From contig LR746278.1 in assembly GCA_902729315.2 (NCBI GenBank), positions 2,861,501 to 2,925,500 of the forward strand: a DNA stretch of 64,000 nt, in the 5' to 3' direction. Made by a program: the position numbers and the translations under genes. Shown here in pieces: positions 36,513-46,887 of the stretch; within the stretch, counting starts at the first letter, position 1; every line of letters begins with the position of its first letter. The notes under the pieces are model-generated. The model was given only the letters and a program-made list of their open reading frames with translations, ran no database searches and was not told the DNA's origin. The stretch is from Spirodela intermedia (taxonomy: Eukaryota; Streptophyta; Magnoliopsida; Alismatales; Araceae).

Positions 36513-38561
36513 CGGGGGATTACGGCAACTCCTAAGCTCGTCTTGAAGCCAAGAACGCACCCAATGGGGAGGCCGACGAAGTAGTAGGCACCTATGTTAA
36601 TATAGGCCACAACTGCTTGCCAACCGCTTGCAATGGCGACGCCTGGAATCATAATCGTACCACAAGATTAGGTAGAGTATGGGAGATTAGGAGGTTTCGA
36701 TGGAGCCTATCTCACCGGAGAGGATGGGCTGGATGCCGTTCAAGAAGATGGATATGGAGAGCAGCGGCATCATATTGGAAACCATGGCGATGACCTCATC
36801 GCTGCTGGTGTAGAGTTCGCTCAGAGCGACTCGGAAGACGAAGACGACGACGGCGATGATAGAGTTGATGACAGTGCATGTCCCTACAACCACCACAACG
36901 GCCAACTTTGCCACCCGCGGGTGGGCGGCGCCGAGCTCGTTGCCGATGCGGACGCTGAGAAGCCGCCGATAAATTTCCATTTTATATGATAAGTAAATTC
37001 AAAAGGGAATGAAATTTCCTATATTTGATCGTAATCATATTTTAATTTCATAAAAATTAGTTGAAATACTGATGACTCTTTTTCATCAGTCAAATTTCTG
37101 TCCTTGAAGATTGTCATTTATTTTTTTCCATCGGTCCAATTAATATATGTTAACATGTATTTTTAAAGAACTAGACTACCTCATTACGACTCGAGGAAAA
37201 TATTTTTGGGAATCAATCTTAATGAATGCAACTAATAACAAATATTCAAGCTCTACACGCTCAAAGAAGGAACTCGACGCGAGGATCTACGTACCTGCCG
37301 GCGTTTCCCAGGCCCAGCATGATCATCATGTCCCAAGACAAGTAATTTGCTCTGAAAGCAGGTGATCGAGGAACAGTTGATGATGATCGAGGAACAGAGG
37401 GAGAAGATTCTAAAAGAGGAGAAACGGAAAGTCGAAGAAGTAGATGGGAAAGAAACATACAGGATGGAGATGGAGTCCAGAGAGATATCCGGGTTGGAGA
37501 GGAACCCCGTGAGGAGCACGATGCCCTGGTTGTACCAGATCTCCAAGCTGCCACGGATTTGATGGTCAACCAGCGATTTAATCAGCTGAAGGAGAGAAAA
37601 AAAACCTAAACGAAAGGAGAGTCTCTCACCAGAGCATGACGGCGGATGCCACCGTTAGCTTCAGGTAAGGCCAGAGGCCGGTGAAGGCCTTCAGGGAGAA
37701 CCCAGTCCAGGTCTGCCGGCAGGAAGGGCTCAATAATATGTAGAGCCCAGTGGAGATGACCAGAACCCACCAGGAGAAGCTCAGCGAGAGGGCGGCCCCC
37801 AGGATGCCGCACTTGAGCACGGACATGACGACCCAGGACAGCAGCAGGTGGAAGGAAAAGACGGCAAGGGCGAGGTAGGCCATGGGGTTGATGATGTTCT
37901 GAGCTTGCAGGAACCGCTGCATGGGCAGGTAGATGGCGTAGGCGAGGAGCTGCAGCACGAGGCCCCTGGCGTACTCCTGCCCGATGGCCGACACCTCGTC
38001 GGACTGCCGGACCAGACGGAACAGGGGCTCGGAGAACCAGTAGAGGAATCCCAGCGCCACCGCCATCACCACGTGCAGGATCATCGCCTTCTGCAGGACG
38101 ATTCCCATGATGCTGTATTTCTTCGCCCCGAACGCCTGCCCGCAGACAGTCTGCACCGCGCTCGCCATGCCCAGCTGTGACAAGGGTTGGGGGAGGGACC
38201 TCGACTTTGAGACCATTCTTGCGGAAGGAAAAAAGACGATTACGAGGGTTTCTCACAGTATTCTTACCATGATCCCAAAGGCGAGGCCCTGGACGCCGAC
38301 GTTGGCGACAGAGACGCCGGCGAGGGCCGTCGCTCCGAGGTGGCCGACGAACATCTGGGTGACCAGGCTGAGCGTGAAGTTGAACACCTGCACGATGATG
38401 GAGGCCCACGAGAGGCGCCACAGGTTCTTCGACTCCCAGCAGCCGACCCGCGTCAGCTCTCGGCATTGCACCTTCCCGAAGGCGAACAGCTCCTCCACCT
38501 CCCTCGACCTCTCGTCGACGTCGACCAGCAGCGGCTCTGTGACTCCGCCGGAGGACTCCAT
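36124..38561 (-). CDS. MATE (DETOXIFICATION/DTX) efflux transporter
   Basis: Multidrug and toxic compound extrusion family; plant members move flavonoids, alkaloids, organic acids or hormones out of the cytosol. Substrate unknown. Eight exons: 38561-38268, 38174-37630, 37547-37461, 37351-37295, 36954-36716, 36642-36524, 36418-36332, 36201-36124, all in phase, giving 501 aa. Family signatures: LWRLSWASIIVQVFNF, VTQMFVGHLGATALAGVS, GMASAVQTVCGQAFGAKKY, PMQRFLQAQNIINP, SVRIGNELGAAHP, LNGIQPILSGVAIASGWQ, YYFVGLPIGCVLGF and GIWWGMIIGV. Twelve membrane helices are expected. Start ATG 38561 (MESSGGVTEPLL). A TATA box lies about 55 bp upstream. Intron 6 holds a (GA)27 tract and intron 7 a GA/CAGA tract. 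Closest to the DTX27-41 part of the family by eye; the exact clade is not resolved. Confidence 0.93.
36453..36507. repeat. (GA)27 microsatellite in a MATE intron
   Basis: GA run between exon 7 (acceptor 36419-36420) and exon 6 (donor 36522-36523). It is CT on the sense strand, making up about half of the 105-bp intron and possibly serving as an extended polypyrimidine tract. Confidence 0.95.
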
Positions 38562-38615
38562 GGGTGGTCTTCTCTCCGTTCTCAGTGAAGCTGTGGAGGG
38601 AGGAGCCACGTGTCA

Positions 38616-38622
38616 CTTTATA
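38616..38622 (-). promoter_or_regulatory. TATA box of the MATE gene, with adjacent G-box
   Basis: Sense strand reads GTGTATAAAGTGACACGTGG: TATAAAG at 38622-38616 and a CACGTG G-box just downstream (38608-38613). The TATA box is 55 bp before the ATG, implying a leader of only about 25-30 nt. The G-box sits between TATA and the start. Confidence 0.6.
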
Positions 38623-38877
38623 CACTTCGGAGAGACATTCCAGTCAAGAGCGGACGGCCTGTTAGGTAACGTTCTCCGTTTGATTTGGCGCCACCCGACG
38701 GTTTTCAAGGCGGCCATTAGGTGCAACTCTGGGAAGGAACCTTCGACGGTTCACCTTCGGGCCCTGAGGGCTAGCCACTACTTGGACAGTTAGGTGGGGG
38801 TAAGCCCAGATGATGGGCACTCCTAATGGGCTTTTCTGTTACTTGTTGTGGGCCTGCATTGACAGAGAATAAGATCC

Positions 38878-39036
38878 GTGGGTCCCGCACAGCGGTCACG
38901 TCAAAACACCATTAAATCGTCGTCCCACCCCGCACCCCCCTCATTCGGTTTTCTTGTTATGGGCCTCTTTTGAATGATTCTTTCTCGGAACGGTGGGTCC
39001 CGCACAATCGGCCTCAAACCATTAAATCGCATATGG
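38878..39036. repeat. Imperfect direct duplication with embedded inverted repeat
   Basis: GTGGGTCCCGCACA occurs at ~38879 and ~38993, each followed 15-20 bp later by ACCATTAAATCG, then by a CCCACCC-type segment, giving an offset of ~115 bp. A 12-bp perfect inverted pair, TGATTCTTTCTC (38975-38986) and GAGAAAGAATCA (39055-39066), brackets the second copy. Confidence 0.7.
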
Positions 39037-39743
39037 GCCCACCCAATTTCTCGGGAGAAAGAATCATCAGCCGCTCGACAGGGCAAGGATGGGTTTTCCG
39101 ACTACCGTTTGGCAAATGAAAAAGAAATCAGGGAGAAGTGAGAATTCGAATTCCAAATACCATCCCGCTCGCGAGTTTTGGGCTTACCTTGGCGTTCATC
39201 TGTTTCACAATTGGGCTTCCAAAGTGGAAGTAGAGGCCCATCAACCTCCTTGTATGTATCTCTCTCTCTCGAAACCCCTTCCTAGACTGGGCCTTGTGAG
39301 AGATTCTTAGACTCGGGCTAGGCCCCTATAGAGTGGCGAACGAGCAATCTTAGTAGACCTCTCTTGGGCCAATTTCGGCCCAATTTGGCCCAAATAAGTG
39401 GCTCTTCGTAGTATGCATGAAGTCGATGTGAGTCAGAAAAAAGCAGTTCGTTAAGTAGAAGTCTCGTTCTACAAACGATTCAATATTTAAATTTCCGTTG
39501 CTTGTTTGAACAATGGGAACTAATGGAACATGCACTGTTCTACAAGATCTTGGTGGCGTATAGTAAAACGATGAAAATATTAGGGTTTTTAACAAATTAT
39601 TCTCGTACTTCGTCAGTACATAAGTTGGGGGTGGGGGGGGGGGAGGGGGGGAGCAGGTCTGGCTTAGGGCATATCCTCCCTCGCGCAAGTGATTGATTCA
39701 TCGTGGAGACTTCTCTCCCCCGCAGTCGATCTCCTTCTTCGTC

Positions 39744-41295
39744 ATGGTGAAGTATTCCCCGATGGCGGCGTTCTTCTGCTGGGGGAGGGAGAAGGATAGC
39801 GTCGTCTCTCAGCTGGAGGGCGTCCTCCTCATCTCGAAGGGGGTCTTTCAGTACTTCATGCTTGTGGCCTTGGAAGCCGGCGGCCCGCTCAGGGGCGCCG
39901 TCCTCCTCGCGGCGGCGCCCCTACTAGCTCTGTTGGAGGTCCTCGGCTGGGAGAAGACGGCTCTTCGCGTCATGATCTTCGTCTCCACGGCGGGGCTGCG
40001 GGTGGCCGAAGTGAAGGCGGTGGCGAAGGCCACCCTTCCGAGGTTCTTCCTCCAGGACACGGCAGAGAAAGTTTATGGGATGTTCGCCGCCTGCGGGGGG
40101 AAGAGGTACGTCGTCACCTCCATGCCCCGGATCATGGTGGAGCCCTTCATCGTCGAATATCTAGACGGAGCCGGGGTTGTGGGCGCGGAGCTGACGACGT
40201 TCCGAGGTCGCTGCTTGGGTGTAGCGGCGCCGCCTGGGTCCGACGCCCTCAAGGCTGTGTCTGGCGTCTGCGGAGACCTCGACGTTGGTCTCGCTGAAGG
40301 GCCACATCGTTCTTTCCTGAACTTCTGCAGGGTCTGCCCCCCTGTCTCCCTCTCTCTCTCTCTCTCTCTCGCTTTCTCTCTCTCTTCTCTCTAAACTCTT
40401 TCTATGTGGACCAGAGCTTAGTCTGCTGACTTTGTAGGAAGCCTACTACGTCCCACCGGAAGGGGAAGCCTCAGTCTTGCCGCGGAAGAGCTACCCGAAG
40501 CCTCTGATCTTCCACGACGGACGGCTCGTGGCACCTCCAAGCCCGATCAATGCCTTGGCCTTGATGTTGTGGTTACCAGCGGGCATACTCCTGGCTGCCA
40601 CCCGCGCCGTCTACATTCTGATGCTCCCCCTCAGCTTGCAACCGGCGTTAGGGGCGGCGCTGGGAGTGCGCATCCGCGCGAAGGTTGCTCCCACGGCGGT
40701 GACTCCTGGCTCCGGGAAGAGGAAGACGGGGACGGTCTACGCCTGCTCGCATAGGACTCTGCTCGACCCCGTCTTCGCCAGCGTCATCCTCCAGCGGAAG
40801 GTTGCGGCGGTGACTTACAGCCTCAGCGCCTTGTCGGAGATTCTCGCTCCGATCCCCACCATGCGTCTGACGCGAGACCGGGAGCGCGATGGGGAGATGA
40901 TGCGGAGGCTGCTGGAGACCGGCGACCTGATGGTCTGCCCCGAAGGGACAACCTGCCGGGAGCCGTACCTGCTCCGGTTTAGCTCCCTCTTCGCAGAGAT
41001 CACCGTCGGGATCGTACCGCTGGCCGTCGCGGCGGGGGGTGAAATGTTCTACGGGACGACGGTGAGGGGTCATAAGTGTTTCGACGCCTTCTTCTTCCTC
41101 ATGAACCCGCGGCCGTGGTACCGGCTGGAGTTCCTCGACAGGGTCTCCGGGGACGGTGGAACGAGCAATGATGTCGCCAACCGCGTGCAGCGGGAGATCG
41201 CCAGAGTCCTCAGCTTTGAATGCACCAACTTCACGAGACGGGACAAGTATTGGATAATTGCTGGGACCGATGGCCTAGTTGAGTCTAAGAAATAA
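39744..41295 (+). CDS. Membrane glycerol-3-phosphate acyltransferase (land-plant GPAT family)
   Basis: Transfers an acyl group from acyl-CoA to glycerol-3-phosphate, probably at sn-2, in the ER; the family makes precursors of cutin, suberin and anther/pollen lipids. Two exons, 39744-40331 and 40438-41295, giving 481 aa. The acyltransferase motifs are intact: HRTLLDP (HX4D), ILAPIPTMRLTRDR and VCPEGTTCREPYLLRFS. The N-terminal HAD phosphatase-like domain is degenerate: the DxDG(V/T)LL motif reads QLEGVLL, so both aspartates are lost. This argues against the bifunctional GPAT4/6/8 group and fits GPAT1/2/3-type members; LPRxxYPKPLIFHDGRL and CREAYY also recall GPAT1 and GPAT3. The 106-bp intron is filled with CT repeats. 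The N-terminus may be slightly longer or shorter, since another ATG (MAAFF) follows six codons later. Confidence 0.92.
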
Positions 41296-43377
41296 CCTAG
41301 GGAGAGAGAGAGAGAGAGGTGCTGGCGAGAGAATTGATTTCCAAAGATGTTATCTGGGTGTAGAACTGCATGAGGAACTTGTGAACTCACCGGCTTAATT
41401 GCATGTTTTATTACGCTAAGAACATGGTGAGATTCACCTCAAAACCATTCAGCCATTATAACGTGCCATCATGTTAAGAAATTTAGACAAAATGCTGTAC
41501 TCTTATTTCTTACTTTTCTAAAAAAGTATTATCATTGCCCTCTTGAAAAATATTAGCAAATTAATAAATATTTTTATGAGAGAATCAACATGAAATCCTG
41601 TACATTGTGTTCACACTATTAATTTTCTCTTCATTCACATGACGTCTCATCGTGAAGTTGCAGCTGAAAACTACAAATTTTGTCATTTTTGGTTTCTTTA
41701 ATCAAAACATCTTCATTTCTAAGTTATTATTCAACTTCAATGCATAAAAATCCATGTTTTTTCATTTGAATTATTTTTATCATAAAACTGTATTTTCTCC
41801 TGTAATAAATCCTCGTGAACCAAAAAAATTATTTTTAAAGAAAAATCCATAGAAGTATTGGCATAGTGGGCTTAGTTTATACTAATCATATAAACACGAG
41901 TAAACAGTCATGACGTAGCTTATATTAAATTGGAAACAGAAATGTGTGGTTTGACCATAAATAATGAATAGGTTGGTACGTGTTAAGTGCATTCATTTAG
42001 GAGACAATACAATATTGTCGCGGGGATTCAAATGTTGTAGTGTTTTAATGTTTTTGCTACGCTTGCTTCCCAAATGAATTATCTCACATACGAAGCAATT
42101 AACTGTCGAGGAGGGTTTGACCAGGACATTCTACGCAGGGCACCAAAAAGATCTATATCCAGATAATAGTCGAGTCAACGGGCCTCACCAGTCACATTGA
42201 TAAGTAGTTAGGATTCCACATAAGGTAGGGATGGCTGCGGCCCGGCCGAGTCTGCCCTGCGGCCACAAATCTTGCTCAACTGCGTACGTGCCCTTCCATC
42301 TGCATTAGGGTTTGGCATGCAGTTCATTTTCTACGCTTCTCTCTGGAACCCACAACAGAACGACTTTCGCCAACTGAGTTCGACCTCAGAAGGTCATACC
42401 AACCCTCCCCCCTCCCGGTCCTCGGAAAACTTTAGCCGAGCCACGCTGGAGAGCCGGCCGGGCAAGGCCGAACGAAGGATGGTGCTAGAACTTACGCCTC
42501 ACAATCATTGAAAGATGACGTAACGAGTTGTTATTCGTGATGTTAGAAAACATCGGCGGCGCCTCCACATTATTTGGCGAAAACTTTGGGTACATCAACT
42601 TGTCGGATCATTGAATTCACAGCGGCCCACATGTTCCGGTTAGTCCATCCCCCACCTAATACGACGTGAGGGTCCGGACTCGTTGGAGACCGTCTAAGTC
42701 AGATTCGGTCGCCAATCAATTGGGTGGGGCATTGAAAGCCTTCGGTAGCTTCCAGCTTTGTGGAGATTGATGGTACGCGACACTTTGGATTTGGACGCGG
42801 TAGATATTTCATTAATTGCCTGGGACGTCATTACTGGCCCAGATCCGTATGACTTTTAGGCCTCCACTGATGCATGCCTTCGTATATGCCTGTTTATGAG
42901 ATTATGACCGGGAGAGAGAGGGGTCGAGAGAGAGAGAGAGAGAGAGACATGGGACTGTTTCATCATTCATTACTTGGCGAGTCAATGGACGAGACTGGGT
43001 CCGGGGTTGGCGAGTCTACTGAGAGCATGGAAATCTTTTAGGGCCAGTTTGATAACCTGCGAGCATAGAAGTCTAAGTTTACTAGGTTAACCTAGCCTCG
43101 GTTTCTGACGAACTTAACCAAGTTTTCGATTCCATAGTACTCGTAGTCCGTCATTTGTTAACTTAAGTTGACTTGCGTTTCACTGAAGGGACTTGAGTTG
43201 AAACTTCTAATCAGGCTGGGTTCCGACCATTCCACTTTTTTGGTCAAACAACTTGAGCGACTTAATCCGAATTTATCTATAGCCGGTCTATCTCGGATAA
43301 ACTCAACCTATACATGTAGTTTTAACTGGTTGTCATACGGCTCTGAGAGGAACTCTACTCGGACTTCCCAACTGCAC

Positions 43378-43381
<4 letters not shown>

Positions 43382-43410
<29 letters not shown>
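43382..43410. repeat. (GA)14 microsatellite
   Basis: GA run in the spacer, followed by a short CAGA extension. Confidence 0.95.
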
Positions 43411-43420
<10 letters not shown>

Positions 43421-43833
43421 AGGACACATACCAAAAACGCTCGGGATGGGACTCCTATATCGTTCACGAACAGGCGTGATGGGCTATATCCGGGCCTTGC
43501 AACCCTTAAGACTCCGTCTCCTATCCTAATGCTACCCTTCATATGATCCTCTGGATTGCCGTGTGTGTGAGGGAGGGAAGGAGGGCGAGAGAGAGATGGA
43601 GATATATATATATATATATCTATGGAACCGTTAAATCACTCACTACTAGGTCTGTCAATGTGCTGGTTTGACAAGATTTGGGCTTTGCCTAGTCTTTTGT
43701 GACCTCGAATCTTTCATGAAGTCCAGGACCCGACATGAAGTCCTGGTAAATGAGATTCTGGGCCAGGCCGTTTTTATTTCCAGCTTCCCCTAGTGCAGAC
43801 CTTCGTACAAGCGAGATAAATGAGGTAAGTGAG

Positions 43834-43835
<2 letters not shown>

Positions 43836-43879
<44 letters not shown>
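43836..43879. repeat. (GA)22 microsatellite
   Basis: Uninterrupted GA run in the spacer. Confidence 0.95.
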
Positions 43880-43886
<7 letters not shown>

Positions 43887-46736
43887 TCTGAATGTCTCAT
43901 AACTTAATTGGGACAGTGGGTTTGCTACGTCTACGGCACATCTGATTCAGACCAAAGCTGGGCCTAAAGATGGATCAGGTCAAGAATTGAACCAGTTCTT
44001 GCTCGCGGCTTGGTCTTCGAAAGCCCAAACTCAAAAACAGAAAAAAGTGTCAGCCGGCTGGGTTCCTTGTAGATACGCCCTTGTGGTTACGCTTGAAGAT
44101 GTAAAGCTGTAAAATTATTTATTCATTAAACATATTTAAAATAAAAAGTTGATGATGGTCAACCTCTCAATAATTATTCTAAAAATAAAGCACTGAAGAT
44201 CGCTCTTCTACCCTTTCGATCAAATTGAATGGAGATCAGTATGCTATGTTTCTTGGGATGCATTTTACTTCGTCACCCATTCATGATTGACGGACAACAG
44301 AATTTGAACGATTAATTTATTGAAAAATTAAAATTTATTGAAAAATCAGATATTTATCCTTGCTATCAATTTTACGGAATTTGCACCCACGCAGAGTGGG
44401 GAGCCAATATGCACCAAACTATCCGTAAGCTGCAAAAATTTAGGTTTTCCCCAACCCAATTTGCAGCCAGACCAGGTCTAAGCTTTGATAGTCTGCCTTC
44501 TCATACTTGGATTCTTAAGAGGATATATCATAAGAGGTTATCATATGAATTATTAGTATTATAAAATCCAACTTTTAACTTCTTCCTTCTCACAAACTTT
44601 GCAAATTATCAATACATTCCTCTTTTTTTATTGGATAAGTAATTCCCTAAAAATCTTTGTTCCCTTTTTTGTGACTCCTTGGTTTAAGGGCATAGCATAT
44701 TCTTATAATATTGCCTTATCATGTTATTAACACCTGCGAAATATAATGAATTACAAGATTGTCCTCTCATTGGTCAATTTATGTTACTTAATATGTATAT
44801 ATTAGGAACAATTAAACATAATTTAATCATGTTAATTATATATTTATATATATTTAATAAAAATATCATCTTCATCTAATGTGCATAATTTTTTAATAAA
44901 TGATATTTTAATATATTCAATTAAATAACCCCATAATTACTCAGAACACAACAATTTAACAAGCTCCAAACTATCAAGTACATTAAAAAGGTTATTTCGA
45001 GCTAGTAAGTATATCTAAAAATTCATCAATACTGCATACTTTCAATACAACCATAGATGTTGTTTATGTTGATGGGAGAGGAAGTACGTCAGACATTTGG
45101 GTCTTCAGTTATGTTATCACCCCCACTACATAATGAGAGTTATGAACCCTTAGGGCCTTCTAGTTTATTAAAATTGACAGTCACTTCTTTCTTTTTTCTT
45201 TTAATAATAGTAACTTGGGAATTCAGACTTTCTATGAATTATGCATGAGGATTTTGATAAAACTCTTTCTAAATCATAAAATTTCAAGTTAAAACACAAT
45301 TCAAATAGCTTTGTAATAATTATAATGCCCATATTTATCATCAAGAATATAATTTGAGAAAAAAATATTAATCAAAGAACACTATTAAGTTTGTACGAAA
45401 CCATATTGTCAACAGTAATATGCAATACAAAATTTACACATCGTCAATAAATTGTAAAAATATGGTGAAATTAGTGTAGATTTTGTTGAATCACCAAGAG
45501 ATTAAATTTCAATACCCATGTGAAAATAAAATTGGTTTTCATGTGCCTCGTTTTGTAATGGCATAAAAATCTTCCAGTAATGGTAAAAAATTAATTTTAT
45601 TCCCAATCTATAGGGTTTTTTTTGGTCTCTTGTACATATATGTTATTCCCCAAATATTTAAGATGTACTTTTCAATATGCATGCCTCATGCAGATATGTT
45701 GCTTAAACTATATAGTTTTTGTATATTTTCTATATGGATATCATAATGAAATAGAAAGGAAACTTTAACATGCATGTGACTAAATATAGAAAATTTATCT
45801 ATTAATGCAAGATCTGTACCTATCATAATTAAAAAAGATGTCAGCACCGAATTTGTTTGCCATAGTAGTTGCTGAACCCAAGATAACTGAAGGTAAAGAT
45901 TGTAGTGTCCATCACCTTTGAAATGATAGTGTACGAGTAGATGAATGGCATATATGAGGTAGCCCACTGTGACAGCGCTCAAGGAAAAACCAAGGAAGCC
46001 TTTGCAGAAGTGATGGGTCAACAATGCATAGACAACTGCATAGACAATCCATTGAGGGCTCAATGAAGGGATTATATACAAGGAACAATACTATGAAGGG
46101 AGGAGTGTATTACATAATTCATGCATAAGGGTAGGATTATCCTTTTGAACTATGGCCACGTGCCAACTAGAGTCCAACTCACTAATGCCAATTATTTGCC
46201 ATAGAATTTTACCCTAGGGACTAAAAGAGAATGTGTCAATTCAAAGCAAGCTGGCTTTTTGGGAAGTTATGGGTCTAAACATGGCAATATGGTTATTGAT
46301 AATTAGCCTAGTATGCAGGTCCTTAACTTATATACCCTTTTAAATGGATCCAGTGAAATAATTCAACTCTCAAGTGAACCTAATGCAGCAAATTTGAATA
46401 ATGCGAAGAGAATCTTTAGTAGTGTTTAGTCAACTCTCATTCAAGCTGGTGGATCCTCATTATTTTAAAAAAATTCTATTTTTATCTTGTAAAGACCAAG
46501 TTACTGTCCATAGAAGGAATTTAGTTATTCAGATCGCTTTTTTGTGTTAAGAAAAAGTTTAGGCACCGCTGTTTGACCACTGCGTCTGTTTACTCTCTGA
46601 AGGGATCGTCATAACGAATAAAGAAAAAAACTGCAACTTTGAAGGAAGATGGAAATGATTAATATTGGAGTTAGGATTTGAAAAATAAGTGGCAGCATAG
46701 TATTATGCATATTATAAGCTACCACAGAGATGTGCC

Positions 46737-46738
<2 letters not shown>

Positions 46739-46781
<43 letters not shown>
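46739..46781. repeat. (GA)21 microsatellite upstream of the P-class PPR gene
   Basis: Lies 106 bp before the ATG on the sense strand and 20 bp after a weak TATA-like ATTATAAGC (46711-46719), so it is probably transcribed in the leader. Confidence 0.95.
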
Positions 46782-46784
<3 letters not shown>

Positions 46785-46887
46785 TAGGAACGCCGGGCTC
46801 TGGCAATTCCGTTTTGAGGAGTAAAGTACATAGTTGAAGCTCGTCCCACGAGCTGATGAGGTGTTTTTCCACACGGAGACCACCTCG

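Larger units (their letters stand above)
38562..39743. promoter_or_regulatory. Divergent region between MATE and GPAT, rich in GGCCCA motifs
   Basis: Both genes start outward from here. TGGGCC/GGCCCA or TGGGCT elements are numerous, at about 38828, 38849, 38960, 39035, 39180, 39215, 39236, 39290, 39321 and three at 39365-39392. An imperfect duplication lies at 38878-39036, and a G-rich run (about 39628-39653) lies 90 bp before the GPAT start. No gene is seen. Confidence 0.5.
41296..46887. other. Large AT-rich spacer with GA tracts
   Basis: About 5.6 kb without a supportable gene. 41.4-42.1 kb and 44.1-46.5 kb are AT-rich; 42.2-44.0 kb is nearer 45% GC and carries GA microsatellites at 42918-42948, 43382-43410 and 43836-43879 plus a short (TA)n at ~43604. 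A minus-strand frame at 45686-46081 is hydrophobic but has no ATG and is only weakly suggestive of a transporter relic. No long terminal repeats, terminal inverted repeats or transposase were found by eye. Confidence 0.6.

Noticed and set aside
46834-46887. N-terminal extension of the P-class PPR protein
   Set aside because: The extra 18 codons begin at a TTG; the first ATG is at 46888.
41296-46887. Possible transposon in the large spacer
   Set aside because: No terminal repeats, target-site duplications, transposase or reverse transcriptase frames could be found by eye.
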